Shown here: positions 1 to 9,690 of the stretch, in pieces | How the letters are laid out: the number at the start of each line of letters is the position of its first letter | Numbering within the stretch: the stretch's first letter is position 1 | NCBI GenBank assembly: GCA_012729765.1 | Contig: JAAYCM010000048.1 | Coordinates: 1 to 64,000, forward strand | Direction: 5' to 3' | Source: Chloroflexota bacterium | Lineage (GTDB): Bacteria > Chloroflexota > Anaerolineae > Aggregatilineales > Aggregatilineaceae | DNA: 64,000 bases | Notes under the pieces: generated by a model | Told to the model about the DNA's origin: nothing | What the model saw: the letters and a program-made list of their open reading frames with translations, nothing else | The model's database searches: none | Program-made: the position numbers and the translations under genes

Positions 1-1238
<1,238 letters not shown>

Positions 1239-1265
1239 GGCGCGCGATGTCCTGATCGAACCAGC

Positions 1266-1304
1266 AGAGCGATCCGCAGACGGCCCGGCGGCATCGCTCT
1301 TTTC
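1266..1304 (+). terminator. terminator after treS
   Basis: AGAGCGAT (1266-1273) pairs with ATCGCTCT (1293-1300), with further CCGC/GCGG pairing inside, followed by TTTC. It lies 28 bp past the treS stop and before the next gene's SD. Confidence 0.6.
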
Positions 1305-1329
1305 ATACTTACACCATGCAGGAGAATTT

Positions 1330-2028
1330 ATGAGAAACCATCTGAATTCACGGCTGCTGCGCTGGATCGAAGCGGAAGCTCTGGCGCTCGGCCTCTTCAC
1401 CTCAGAAGCCGCGCAGCAACTCGACCGGGGCGAAATTGCGGGCCGTGTCGAGCCATATCCCCTGCTCCAGCCCGTGCTGGCCGAGCGCCCGATTGACATC
1501 TCCCGCCTGGCCGCGCTGATCGAAACCTGTGCGGTGATGGGCGGCAAATATCCGGTCATGAACTTCTACCGTTTTATCGAGAACGAGGGCCGCGCCCAGT
1601 TTTTGATCACCCGCCTGATCGACCGCCTGGGAAACACCACCACCCCAGAGCTGACCGCGCATATGGACACGATCATCGAGCAGATCGTCCAGGCCGACTA
1701 TCTCACGCAGGACGATAAACCCGACTGGTCGGGCGCGACGCGTTTTGTCAGTGTCGTGCTGACGGCGACGAACTCCCGGCGCTTTGTCGATTTTCCATCG
1801 CGCCGGCGCTGGCTGGACTTCGGCGAGCAAATCGGCTGGTCCCCACCCGATACGCTCGACACCTATGGCGAATGGATTCTCTGGGCCAGCGAGCTGGCCT
1901 GCGCCGTCGCGGAGACAGCGACTTTCCAGACCTATTGGCCGGGCAGCGATCCGCGCTATAGCGAGCCGCTGTGGGTCATTTCCGGCCTGTGTGCCGGCCA
2001 TCACCGCGCCACGAAGCGCCAGTATTGA
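1330..2028 (+). CDS. hypothetical protein (232 aa)
   Basis: I do not recognise a family. The start is supported by AGGAG a few bases before ATG. The protein is soluble-looking and mostly helical, with no signal peptide or membrane segment. A central FVDFPSRRRWLDFGEQIGW segment followed by a Trp-rich stretch (GEWILWASELA) looks like a conserved core. The C-terminus is short and basic (HHRATKRQY). It stands alone between the treS terminator and a promoter at 2055, so it is probably monocistronic. Confidence 0.65.
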   Translation: MRNHLNSRLLRWIEAEALALGLFTSEAAQQLDRGEIAGRVEPYPLLQPVLAERPIDISRLAALIETCAVMGGKYPVMNFYRFIENEGRAQFLITRLIDRLGNTTTPELTAHMDTIIEQIVQADYLTQDDKPDWSGATRFVSVVLTATNSRRFVDFPSRRRWLDFGEQIGWSPPDTLDTYGEWILWASELACAVAETATFQTYWPGSDPRYSEPLWVISGLCAGHHRATKRQY

Positions 2029-2054
2029 TTACGCTTTTGCGACACGCAGCCCAC

Positions 2055-2082
2055 TTGACACTGGCGCGTACTCAAGTAGACT
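2055..2082 (+). promoter_or_regulatory. promoter for the gene at 2134
   Basis: TTGACA (2055-2060), a 16-bp spacer and TAGACT (2077-2082). A 12-bp tandem repeat starts at the last base of the -10 box, so the start site lies inside a possible operator. Confidence 0.55.
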
Positions 2083-2105
2083 GCAAGCAATATTGCAAGC
2101 AATAT
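2082..2105. repeat. perfect 12-bp tandem repeat, candidate operator
   Basis: TGCAAGCAATAT occurs twice without a gap (2082-2093 and 2094-2105). The junction makes the 10-bp palindrome GCAATATTGC at 2087-2096. It sits immediately downstream of the predicted -10 box, a typical repressor position. Confidence 0.55.
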
Positions 2106-2133
2106 ATCGTCAATATCTTAAGGAGTTATCGTA

Positions 2134-2802
2134 ATGGCGCGACAAAAAGAACGTTCATCCCGTCAGCGCCAGGCAGCGCCCCGTCATCCACTGCTTGTAT
2201 ATTACAACCTGGGGAAGCGGTACCGCTCGCCCGGAATCCTGCTGATCCTGATCGGCCTGCTCGCATTTCTGCCGAGCCTGATACCGGACCTTGAAAACGA
2301 CTGGGCCGAGCCGCGTGACCTGGCGATCGTCGGGGGCGTGCTGGTCGTGGTCGGGTTGATCTTCTGGCTGTTTGCGCGCCTCGCCATGCGCCGCGCCTAC
2401 GTCCAGGCCAATCCCGATGTCCTGGTGGTGCAAACGCCCTTCCGCCGCACACCGATCAGCTACCGGCGGGTAAAAATCGCGCAGCCCGTCCAGGTAGGGC
2501 AGGTCTTCCCTAAGAAAGAGCTGAAAGGAATGGGCAAGCCCCTGCTGCGCCCGCTGCTGACCACGACCGCCGTCGAGCTGCAGGTCAAGTCGTGGCCGGG
2601 GTCGCAGCGGCGGCTGAGGCGGATGCTGGGCACACACCTGTTTTCGCCGCGCTCTGATGCCTGGATTTTCATCGTGCCCGACTACAGCGCGTTGATCCGC
2701 CAGATCGACACGGCGATCCAGCGCAAGATCGAGGCCGAGCGCGGCACAGCCTCAGGCTATGAGGACCCGTTCGAGCGCCTCAAGTACTATCAGGCCGGGT
2801 AG
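2134..2802 (+). CDS. conserved membrane protein, two N-terminal helices
   Basis: A 222-aa protein with SD AAGGAG nine bases before ATG. A basic N-terminus (KERSSRQRQ) precedes two hydrophobic helices at about 33-50 and 63-84. The remaining about 135 residues are cytosolic-looking: a beta-rich stretch (VQANPDVLVVQTPFRRTPISYRRV) resembling the start of a bacterial PH-like domain, then an amphipathic C-terminus ending in DPFERLKYYQ. The PH-like reading is only a resemblance. It has its own promoter and is followed by the hairpin shared with the convergent ribosomal operon. Confidence 0.7.
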   Translation: MARQKERSSRQRQAAPRHPLLVYYNLGKRYRSPGILLILIGLLAFLPSLIPDLENDWAEPRDLAIVGGVLVVVGLIFWLFARLAMRRAYVQANPDVLVVQTPFRRTPISYRRVKIAQPVQVGQVFPKKELKGMGKPLLRPLLTTTAVELQVKSWPGSQRRLRRMLGTHLFSPRSDAWIFIVPDYSALIRQIDTAIQRKIEAERGTASGYEDPFERLKYYQAG

Positions 2803-2825
2803 CGGCGCAGCCCTCACCCACACAG

Positions 2826-2860
2826 CAAAACAGGCGGCTCGGATCTTCCAGGCCGCCTGT
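2826..2860 (-). terminator. terminator of the rplJ-rplL operon (probably bidirectional)
   Basis: ACAGGCGGC (2830-2838) and GCCGCCTGT (2852-2860) form a 9-bp stem. Read on the minus strand it is followed by TTTGCT, 28 bp past the rplL stop. The same hairpin can end the plus-strand gene that stops at 2802. Confidence 0.75.
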
Positions 2861-2888
2861 CTGTTTGGCAAATACTGCGCAGAAGCGC

Positions 2889-3290
2889 TTATTTCACGTC
2901 GATGCCAGCGCCGACGGCTTCCAGCTTGGACTTCGCGTCGTTCGCGGCGTCCTTGCTGACACCTTCGAGCACGGTGTTGGGCGCGCCCTCGACCAGGTCC
3001 TTGGCTTCCTTCAGGCCCAGGTTGGTCAGGCTGCGGACGACCTTGATCACTTCGATCTTCTTGGGGCCGATTTCGCGCAGGATCACGTTGAATTCGGTCT
3101 GCTCTTCGGCTTCTTCCGCCGGAGCCGCTGCCGGGGCCGCGCCGCCGTTGGCCATCATGGGCATCGCGCCCATCGCCATCGGGGCCGCCGCTTCGACGCC
3201 CCACGCATCTTCGAGCAGTTTCTTCAACTCAGCCGCCTCGACGACGGTCAGGGCGCTCAGTTCTTCGACCAGTTTCTGCAGGTCTGCCAT
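2889..3290 (-). CDS. rplL: 50S ribosomal protein L7/L12
   Basis: 133 aa, usual length. The N-terminal dimerisation helix ([25 protein letters not shown]) is followed by an Ala/Met-rich hinge at about 35-62 and the C-terminal factor-binding domain with [21 protein letters not shown] and [14 protein letters not shown]7/L12 forms the stalk that recruits translation factors, anchored through L10 encoded just upstream. The 91-bp rplJ-rplL gap is normal. rplK and rplA, often next to this pair, are absent here. Confidence 0.98.
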   Translation of the reverse strand: MADLQKLVEELSALTVVEAAELKKLLEDAWGVEAAAPMAMGAMPMMANGGAAPAAAPAEEAEEQTEFNVILREIGPKKIEVIKVVRSLTNLGLKEAKDLVEGAPNTVLEGVSKDAANDAKSKLEAVGAGIDVK

Positions 3291-3381
3291 TGTATAGTTC
3301 CCTTTCGTGATTTCTGTTATAGACAGCGATAAACTGTGTGCTTACGATGCTAGACAATGTTTGCCTGGAGCAAGCGCCGCA

Positions 3382-3942
3382 CTAAGCGGCCTCGCCCTTC
3401 TGGCTGTAGGCGGCCAGGACGTTGACCAGACCATCGGTCGCCGCCTGGATCACGGCCACGACCTGGCGGCCCGGCTCGTTCATCAGGCCGACCAACTGCG
3501 TGAGCGGCATGGTGATCGTGCCCAGAAGCTGCGCCCGCAGCATATCCAGCGGCGGCAGGTTCGAGATCGCTTCGAGCCGGTCCGAGCCGACTGCCGATGT
3601 GCCGATCACGCCACCCTTGACGATGAAAATCTCGTTGCCCTCAGAAAAATCGAGGACAGCCTTGATCGTCTGCGCGAGGTCTTCATAGGCCACCGCCAGT
3701 GCAACCGGGCCGTTCAACAGATCATCGGGCACCGCCATGCCGACTTCGCGGAGCGCGATCTTCAGCAGCGTATTCTTGGTCACGGTGAAGCCGCCGTTGG
3801 TCTCACGGAGCTTGCTCCGCAGCGCGTCCAACTGGGCCATCTTCATCCCGCGATACTCGGTCACGACCACGCCCTGCGAGTTCCGCAGCATATCGACGTA
3901 TTCGGCGACCAGCTCTTCCTTACGCCCTTTGGTGATAGCCAA
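3382..3942 (-). CDS. rplJ: 50S ribosomal protein L10
   Basis: 186 aa from a TTG start at 3942. This start is chosen because AGGAGG (3952-3957) lies nine bases before TTG and the protein then begins (M)AITKGRKEELVAEYVDML, the usual L10 N-terminus; the frame runs further upstream only through the leader RNA. VVVTEYRGMKMAQLDALR is the typical L10 core and the C-terminal helix would carry L7/L12 dimers. Expression is probably autoregulated through the L10-type leader and a hairpin between the promoter and this start. Confidence 0.96.
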   Translation of the reverse strand: MAITKGRKEELVAEYVDMLRNSQGVVVTEYRGMKMAQLDALRSKLRETNGGFTVTKNTLLKIALREVGMAVPDDLLNGPVALAVAYEDLAQTIKAVLDFSEGNEIFIVKGGVIGTSAVGSDRLEAISNLPPLDMLRAQLLGTITMPLTQLVGLMNEPGRQVVAVIQAATDGLVNVLAAYSQKGEAA

Positions 3943-3990
3943 GTGCGTATTCCTCCTTTCCTCGAGAGTTTCAAACGGTAATGCGGAAAC

Positions 3991-4025
3991 TAAAAACGGT
4001 CTCCGCACGAGGGGCGAAGACCGTG
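3991..4025 (-). terminator. leader hairpin upstream of rplJ
   Basis: On the minus strand ACGGTCT and AGACCGT form a 7-bp stem with partial inner pairing, followed directly by five T residues (3992-3996). It lies between the L10-binding leader and the rplJ SD, as expected of a transcription attenuator. Confidence 0.7.
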
Positions 4026-4039
4026 AAACGTCCAGGTTG

Positions 4040-4142
4040 CAAGTAATACGCACCAGGTCGCTCGGTTGGGTCTTCACCTCGGCAGGTTGGGATCCGTTAC
4101 GCCCCGAAGGGCACCTGCTGTCTTCGGCAAAGCACCAGACGA
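4040..4142 (-). promoter_or_regulatory. ribosomal protein L10 leader RNA
   Basis: The minus-strand transcript contains GAAGACAGCAGGTGCC (near 4105-4126) and CCTGCCGAGGTG (near 4074-4086), the two conserved strands of the L10 leader family, separated by a CCTTCGGGG hairpin. The region lies just downstream of a good promoter and upstream of the rplJ leader hairpin. In other bacteria this element binds the L10-L12 complex and feeds back on its own operon. Confidence 0.85.
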
Positions 4143-4172
4143 TGCTGGTAAAACTGTTCAATTGCAGCGCGA

Positions 4173-4201
4173 ATGATACCAGCCGCGCCCCCTACCGTCA
4201 A
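4173..4201 (-). promoter_or_regulatory. promoter of the rplJ-rplL operon
   Basis: On the minus strand TTGACG (4196-4201), exactly 17 bp, then TATCAT (4173-4178). Transcription would begin near 4166, giving a leader of about 225 nt that holds the L10 element. Confidence 0.75.
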
Positions 4202-4231
4202 GAGGCGATCGGGGCGGCGCGGCCCGATTCG

Positions 4232-6739
4232 CTAATCCCGGAACAGCCAGCCCAGCTTGCGCCGGATGAAGGCCCAGCGCGCTTTCTGCCAGGCGTCATG
4301 GGCGTTGGAGCTGCCAGCCGCCGGGTCTTTGATCTTCTCCGGCGCGGCATAGCGATCCTCGACATAGGCCCGTGTGATGGCATTGATCGGCTTCTCGCCT
4401 TCCGGCACGCCGTCGATCAACACGCGGCGGCGCTCGTCGGGCGTGAAGGCCCGGTCGAGCTTGAGGCCCAGCCACTTACCATAAATGCCCATCCGCGCAT
4501 ACGCCTTCTGGACGCTGTTCAGGCCGCCCAGCCCGCGATACTCGACGTACCAGATGACGAACAGCACGGCCAGCACCAGCAGCACGAGCACCAGCACGAT
4601 GATCCCCAGGGTGAGCAGGATCACGCGCAGCACGCTGCTCTCGGAGTCGGTATCGACGCGCGTTTCTTCGGGCGGCGGGGGCGGCGTCGTGGTGGGAGTC
4701 GCGGTCGGTGTGGGCGTCGGCGTAGACGGCACGAACGGCTGCTGCGCGGCATCGGTCGGCGTCGCTTCCATGCCCCCTTCCGGCGTCGGCGGCGGGATAG
4801 TCGGCGTCATCGTCGGCGTGGCGGTCGGCGTCGGCTGCGGCGTCAGGCTCGGCAGCACGGCCTGCGGCGGCTGATCGCCCTGGCGGTCGAGCGGCGCTTC
4901 ATCCGCCGTCGGCTCAAACTCCACCCAGCCAAGGCCGGGGAAATACGCTTCAACCCAGGTGTGCGCATCGCGCTCGCGCACCAGGAACAGATTCTGTTCG
5001 GGGTCCCACGCGCCCTGGGCAAAACCGGCGGCCATGCGCGCCGGGATACCCTGCGAGCGCAGCATCAGCACCATCGCGGTCGCATAGTAGTTGCAATAGC
5101 CCTGGCGCTCTTCGAAAAGGAACCACTCCACCGGGTCGCGGCCTGACGGCGGCGCGGGAATCGACTCGTTGTAGGTGATATTTGTACGCAGCCAGTGTTC
5201 AATCGCCTTGGCCTGATCGTAGGGGTTCTGCGCGCCGGTCTGCCCGATGATCGAGGCGGCCAGATCGCGCACACTGCCCGGGACCGTCATCGCGCCCTGC
5301 AAATAGAGGCGCAGCACCCAGTCGGGATAGCTCTGCCCGGCCTCGCGCAGCAGATCGGCGCTGGCGGTACTGACCGACGACGTGACACGGTATGTATCGC
5401 CGGTGCGCAGCGTTTTGCGCGGGCGGATCACGGACACGTCCGAGGGGCGGTTGGTATTGACACACGTATTGCCGTAGTCGTCCACGCAGTCCAGCTCGGC
5501 CTCGACCGGCAGGCCCATCAACACCGGCTGTGGGGCGCTGTACACCAGCCGCGACGCCTGGATCAGCATCGTGAAGTTCTGCGATACCTCGCCCCGCGCG
5601 CCGGTCATATACGGGCCGATGTTCAGCCGCAGCCCACTTTCGTCGGTATAGGCGCGCACCGAGCGGATATGCTCCCATTCCCACGTGTTGAAGTTATAGG
5701 TGTCGTAAACCGTCGAGCGCCAGTAGTAGCGCGGCCCGAACGGGGCTTCGACCATCATCACCGGCTGATCGCCCAACTGGATCGCGCCGCTGAGCTGGAG
5801 CTTCTCGCCGCCGTAGTAATCGGCGGTGGCGATGCCTTGCCCTTCCAGCGAAGAGAACAGCCGGTTCCACAGGTCGGCCAGTTCCATGAACGCCTCACCG
5901 GACAGGAAATCGTTCAGCCGCTCCAGGTTTTTATCGTCATCGCCGGTTGGCACGGCCCACGCCGCCAATACTACGATCAGCGCCAGCGCACCGCCCGCCT
6001 GAAAAAACGTCCGGCGCACATAGCTGGGGAAGCTGATACGGTTGAGATACCACTCGAACTCGCGCGCGTCGATGTGCGAGCGAATCAGCAGCAGCAGCGA
6101 CAGGATTACGAACGCGACCAGGTACACATCCAGCGCGGCGTCGCCCTGATAGTAAAACTGGTTGGTGAGCAGCACCAGCCCGGTCGGCACGATCACGCGC
6201 CAGACGCGATCAACGCGGAACACGTGCCAGGCCGCGTTGTGCCCCAGGAACCAGAACAGCACCGAGAGGAAAACGACAAACACGACATCGTCATTGGCCG
6301 GCTGGCCGCCCGAAAGCGCCTGGTCCAGCCAGACGCTGATCTCGTCGGCCAGGGTAATGACGCGCGAGCGCAGCGGCCCCTGATCGATCAGCGTCAGCGA
6401 ACTGATGCCGAGCACAAACGCCAGGCTGTAGATCGTGCTGAGGACGAGCGCCAGCAGTTCCGAATAGTGGCTGCGCGCCAGCAAAAAGCCGAAGCCGACC
6501 GCGAAAAAGCTGACGATTGCCAGCGATCCCAACCCGTCGGCCCAGCCCGCCGCATTGAGCGCCAGCGCCGTGACGATCATCAGGCCCCACGTCATGAGCA
6601 GGCTGCTGATGTCGCCGCGCGCGAAGATCAGGCGAAACTGGTTGCGCAGACGCCGTCGCCAGCGTCCAGAGCTGCGCGGGGAACGCGCGGAACGGGGTGC
6701 CGCCGCGCGCACCGGGGGCATACGTTGCGTTGTCGTCAT
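4232..6739 (-). CDS. TgpA-like membrane transglutaminase
   Basis: 835 aa. A basic N-terminus is followed by a bundle of about six membrane helices (about 45-275, DUF3488/TgpA type), a large external region, a transglutaminase core, a Pro/Thr linker (about 640-700), one more helix (about 708-735) and a DUF4129-like tail. The core shows the catalytic Cys in RQGYCNYYATAMVLML and the His in RERDAHTWVEAYFPG; the third residue lies in GWVEFEPT, with Glu where many relatives have Asp. The active domain should face outside, the tail the cytoplasm. The substrate is unknown. It is monocistronic with a likely promoter at 6798-6827. Confidence 0.9.
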   Translation of the reverse strand: MTTTQRMPPVRAAAPRSARSPRSSGRWRRRLRNQFRLIFARGDISSLLMTWGLMIVTALALNAAGWADGLGSLAIVSFFAVGFGFLLARSHYSELLALVLSTIYSLAFVLGISSLTLIDQGPLRSRVITLADEISVWLDQALSGGQPANDDVVFVVFLSVLFWFLGHNAAWHVFRVDRVWRVIVPTGLVLLTNQFYYQGDAALDVYLVAFVILSLLLLIRSHIDAREFEWYLNRISFPSYVRRTFFQAGGALALIVVLAAWAVPTGDDDKNLERLNDFLSGEAFMELADLWNRLFSSLEGQGIATADYYGGEKLQLSGAIQLGDQPVMMVEAPFGPRYYWRSTVYDTYNFNTWEWEHIRSVRAYTDESGLRLNIGPYMTGARGEVSQNFTMLIQASRLVYSAPQPVLMGLPVEAELDCVDDYGNTCVNTNRPSDVSVIRPRKTLRTGDTYRVTSSVSTASADLLREAGQSYPDWVLRLYLQGAMTVPGSVRDLAASIIGQTGAQNPYDQAKAIEHWLRTNITYNESIPAPPSGRDPVEWFLFEERQGYCNYYATAMVLMLRSQGIPARMAAGFAQGAWDPEQNLFLVRERDAHTWVEAYFPGLGWVEFEPTADEAPLDRQGDQPPQAVLPSLTPQPTPTATPTMTPTIPPPTPEGGMEATPTDAAQQPFVPSTPTPTPTATPTTTPPPPPEETRVDTDSESSVLRVILLTLGIIVLVLVLLVLAVLFVIWYVEYRGLGGLNSVQKAYARMGIYGKWLGLKLDRAFTPDERRRVLIDGVPEGEKPINAITRAYVEDRYAAPEKIKDPAAGSSNAHDAWQKARWAFIRRKLGWLFRD

Positions 6740-6797
6740 AGTTCAGTCGGTTCCCGGCTCAAATTGGATCGCTACCAGTACGATGCAAAACAGGCCC

Positions 6798-6827
6798 ATT
6801 CTAAAGGGTTTCCGGCCCATCTGCCAA
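6798..6827 (-). promoter_or_regulatory. promoter of the transglutaminase gene
   Basis: On the minus strand TTGGCA (6822-6827), 18 bp, TAGAAT (6798-6803). It would give a leader of about 50 nt. Confidence 0.5.
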
Positions 6828-6850
6828 TAGAAGCGTGCTAGAATTGATGG

Positions 6851-6879
6851 TTGTTCCCTGGCCGCTGTGCGCCTATAAT
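6851..6879 (+). promoter_or_regulatory. promoter giving a leaderless esterase mRNA
   Basis: TTGTTC (6851-6856), exactly 17 bp, perfect TATAAT (6874-6879). The esterase ATG at 6886 begins after 6 further bases, so transcription should start at or within one base of the A of the start codon. There is no SD. Confidence 0.75.
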
Positions 6880-6885
6880 TCGCGT

Positions 6886-7989
6886 ATGATACCCACAAAA
6901 CGATTCCTGTACCTGTCCGTTTTCCTGACGCTTGCTCTGCTGACCGCCTGTGAGCCTCTCGCCCCGGAACAATCCCCACAGGTCATCGTCGTCACCGGCG
7001 AAACACCGCTCGCCGCGGCGTCCACGCCCACCCGCCCGATCTGGGGACCCGCCTCACCGGCGCCGGAAGAATCGCCCGCAGGCGGCGTCATCCCGGCGGC
7101 TGGCGATCCGCTGGCAACCGAAGAAAGCGCGCCTGTTGAGGATGCCGCGCCCAGCCCGACATCCCCGCCCACCATCACCCCGACGCCGGACCCGTTCGGC
7201 TGTGGCGAGACAACCGGGCGCGTGATCGAGGCATCGTTCATCAGCGAAGTGACCGGGGGCGCAGTGCCCTATCTGATGTACCAGCCGCCGTGCTTCTACG
7301 AGACGGCACAGCGCTACCCCTACGTGATTCTGCTGCACGGCACCGGCTACGACGAGACGATGTGGCAGCAGCTAGACGTGCAGGCGGTCATGGACCAGGG
7401 TATCGACAAGGGCACGCTGCCGCCGATGGCGCTGATCATGCCCGACGGGGGCAGCGTCGCGGAGCTGAACGATCAGCCCGACGGACAGTCGTATGAAACG
7501 GTGATCGTGGACGAATTGATCCCGGCGGTGGAGCAGGATTTCTGCCTGTGGGGCAGCCGCGAAGGCCGCGCCATCGGTGGAATCTCGCGCGGGGGCTTCT
7601 GGGCGTTCAGCATCGCGCTGCGCCACGCCGATCTGTTCAGCGTATTGGGCGGCCACAGCCCGCACTTCGACGAGGAAAACGCCCTGCCGGACTCGAACCC
7701 GCTCGATCTGGCCGCCAGCGCCAACCTGGACAAGCGCCCGGTACGCATCTATCTCGACCACAGCGCCGAGGATTATGTCGCCACCAACGCGCAGCGTATG
7801 TCCGAGCTATTGACCGGCCAGGGCATCGATCACCAATACGTGGTCAACGCGACCGGCGAGCACGATATGGACTACTGGCGCACGCACGTCACGGAATATC
7901 TGACCTTCTATGGGCAGGCGTGGCCGCTGGAAGTCGGCGCGCTGCCCTCGTGCCTGGAACCCAGCCCGACGACGCGCCCCGCCAGCTAG
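6886..7989 (+). CDS. secreted lipoprotein esterase (Esterase D / antigen 85-like fold)
   Basis: 367 aa from the ATG at 6886; a longer frame exists, but this start sits at the promoter's predicted +1 and begins a perfect lipoprotein signal peptide (lipobox LLTAC, Cys22). A Pro/Thr/Ala-rich linker of about 85 residues leads to an alpha/beta hydrolase domain of the PF00756 type: YVILLHGTGYDE near the oxyanion strand, nucleophile Ser234 in GGISRGGFW, Asp near 290 in YLDHSAEDY and His326 in GEHDMDYW. It should hydrolyse an ester, or transfer an acyl group, outside the membrane. Its stop overlaps the convergent next gene by 4 bp. Confidence 0.85.
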   Translation: MIPTKRFLYLSVFLTLALLTACEPLAPEQSPQVIVVTGETPLAAASTPTRPIWGPASPAPEESPAGGVIPAAGDPLATEESAPVEDAAPSPTSPPTITPTPDPFGCGETTGRVIEASFISEVTGGAVPYLMYQPPCFYETAQRYPYVILLHGTGYDETMWQQLDVQAVMDQGIDKGTLPPMALIMPDGGSVAELNDQPDGQSYETVIVDELIPAVEQDFCLWGSREGRAIGGISRGGFWAFSIALRHADLFSVLGGHSPHFDEENALPDSNPLDLAASANLDKRPVRIYLDHSAEDYVATNAQRMSELLTGQGIDHQYVVNATGEHDMDYWRTHVTEYLTFYGQAWPLEVGALPSCLEPSPTTRPAS

Positions 7990-8366
7990 AAGATCGCGCC
8001 GAGCAGCTCCAGCAGCAGCCAGAATACGGCCACCGCGCCGATGGCCGCCAGCACGAACACGATCGCGCAGCCAATCCGCCCGATGCGGCTCGTCACCATC
8101 GCGCGCAGAATAAAGCGCAGCGCCGTCAGGAACGCCACCGAGCCGCCGCCCGCCAGGATCGCCGCCAGATCGTCCGCCTGCCCCGCGACCGGCAGCACAT
8201 CCGGGACGGCATCGACCGGCGACAGCACATAGATCGCCGCCAGGACGATCACCCCCACAATGCTGATCGTCGTGCTGAGATCGACCACACTTCGAGCACG
8301 CTGCCCTTCCTGCCGGGGCACCAACGCACTCCCGCGCGGCGTGTCATCATCATAATCGTAGCCCAT
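7986..8366 (-). CDS. DUF1232 (YkvA-like) membrane protein
   Basis: 126 aa. A charged N-terminus is followed by a hydrophobic segment running into SPVDAVPDVLPVAGQADDLAA, which matches the SPIDLIPDFIPVLGxxDD signature of DUF1232. A final helix of about 25 residues closes the protein. The function of the family is unknown. It is probably cotranscribed with the small gene just upstream (12 bp apart). Confidence 0.8.
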   Translation of the reverse strand: MGYDYDDDTPRGSALVPRQEGQRARSVVDLSTTISIVGVIVLAAIYVLSPVDAVPDVLPVAGQADDLAAILAGGGSVAFLTALRFILRAMVTSRIGRIGCAIVFVLAAIGAVAVFWLLLELLGAIF

Positions 8367-8378
8367 GCTGTGCCATCC

Positions 8379-8657
8379 TCAGTTACCTGCCAGATAAGCA
8401 TCCACAATTGCCTGTGCTCGCCGGTATTCATCGCTGTCCGGCTCGGCGGTATCCAACACCTGATTCGCTGCCAAAAACTGCTCCAGCGTCACCTGGCTCT
8501 GGGCGGCGCGACTGCGCTCATACAGCTCCGCCTGGAGCCACATATTCTCTTCGGGCGTCAGCCCACCATGCTCGGCGCTGATGCGGTTGATGTCGTCGTC
8601 GGTCAGAGTGCCTTTTTCGTGCAGCAGCGCCTTGAGCTTCTCAAACGTTTCAGTCAT
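8379..8657 (-). CDS. small hypothetical protein
   Basis: 92 aa from the ATG at 8657, preceded by a purine-rich AAAGGGTAGG. The frame extends upstream, but the composition there is not protein-like. MTETFEKLKALLHEKGTLT followed by DDDINRISAEHGGLTPEE reads as two helical hairpins of an acidic, soluble protein. I do not recognise a family. It is the first gene of a two-gene unit with the DUF1232-like protein. Confidence 0.65.
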   Translation of the reverse strand: MTETFEKLKALLHEKGTLTDDDINRISAEHGGLTPEENMWLQAELYERSRAAQSQVTLEQFLAANQVLDTAEPDSDEYRRAQAIVDAYLAGN

Positions 8658-8864
8658 TACGCCTACCCTTTCGAAACTGGCGTTTGAGCGGGACGATGAA
8701 CAGCAAAAGCCAGGTTCAATACAAACTAAGACTAGCGTGATATCCCCGGATTTGGCAAGCCCTGGTGCACGGGTGCGAAATCGGGCGCTCACAATCCGGC
8801 GCATATCCGGTATAATCGCGGCCAAAGGAGGCGTGGGCCGGGTCATCCAGCCCACTATACAGCT

Positions 8865-9563
8865 ATGGAATTGATCGCGATCTGGTATTTTCTGCGGCGG
8901 CGCTGGTGGCTGATCGTGCTGCCCGGCCTGGTGGCGCTGGCGCTCACCCTGCCCCAGCTACGAAACGTGATCGCTCCGCCGGTCAGTTATTCGGTCCAGG
9001 TCCGGCTCTCGGCTGCTGCGCCGCCTGCCCCGGCTGAGGGCGTGACGACTCCCTACGAGGATAACGCCTATGTCCCCTGGCTGGCCTCAGAATACGCGGT
9101 GATCAATCTGGCGCAGTGGATCACCAGCGACAGCTTCGCGCAGGAAGTTGCACAGGTGTTGGGCGAGCAGGACAACGATCTGGCAGACGAGTCGCTGAGT
9201 TCGGCTTTCTTCGCCGACAGCTACCGCAGCATCCTGGTGCTGTACGTTAGCTGGGACGACTCGGACGAAATTCGCGCGCTGGCCGAAGCCGCGATCACCG
9301 TGCTGCAAACGCGCAACCAGGACTATTTCGCGCAGCTTGCCGCTGAACCGGCTGAAGTCGTGCCGCTGGACACGATCGAAGTCGCGCAGGTCGCGCCACC
9401 GATCACGACCCGGCTCGCGCCGCTGGTGCGCATCGCAATCGGCTTCGCGGCGGGGCTGGCGCTGGCGGTGCTGGCCGAATACCTGGATCGCAGCCTGCGC
9501 ACGCGGGCCGAAGTCGAGGCGCTGGGGCTGCCCGTGCTGGCCGAAATCCCGCGCGAAAAATGA
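8865..9563 (+). CDS. Wzz-like polysaccharide chain-length / co-polymerase protein
   Basis: 232 aa with membrane helices at about 14-30 and 182-200 flanking a periplasm-type domain, the layout of Wzz/YveK proteins. The C-terminus RTRAEVEALGLPVLAEIPREK is the short cytosolic tail that normally contacts a BY-kinase. It heads a run of six same-strand genes for envelope polysaccharide. No SD lies before the ATG; a TATAAT occurs 48 bp upstream (8811-8816), without a clear -35. Confidence 0.8.
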   Translation: MELIAIWYFLRRRWWLIVLPGLVALALTLPQLRNVIAPPVSYSVQVRLSAAAPPAPAEGVTTPYEDNAYVPWLASEYAVINLAQWITSDSFAQEVAQVLGEQDNDLADESLSSAFFADSYRSILVLYVSWDDSDEIRALAEAAITVLQTRNQDYFAQLAAEPAEVVPLDTIEVAQVAPPITTRLAPLVRIAIGFAAGLALAVLAEYLDRSLRTRAEVEALGLPVLAEIPREK

Positions 9564-9632
9564 GACTGCCAGGCGGCCAGCCACCTATTTCTGCGCGCTG
9601 GCCTGATAAACTGTCCCGCGCGCCGCATCCGC

Positions 9633-9641
9633 TGCTATAAT
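9633..9641 (+). promoter_or_regulatory. possible extended -10 promoter inside the polysaccharide operon
   Basis: TGCTATAAT matches an extended -10 element in the 127-bp gap between the two Wzz-like genes. No good -35 is visible. Confidence 0.4.
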
Positions 9642-9690
9642 AGCGGCGCGTTGACCGTGTGAACGGATGTTGGTAAGGATACAAGCAGGC

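Noticed and set aside
5195-6841. A long plus-strand frame opposite the transglutaminase gene
   Set aside because: Low-complexity His/Arg/Gln composition and no start signal; the minus strand carries the real domains.
8833-8874. A short GTG-led ORF just before the first Wzz-like gene
   Set aside because: Its SD overlaps the start codon and only 13 codons are present; no sign of coupling or conservation.
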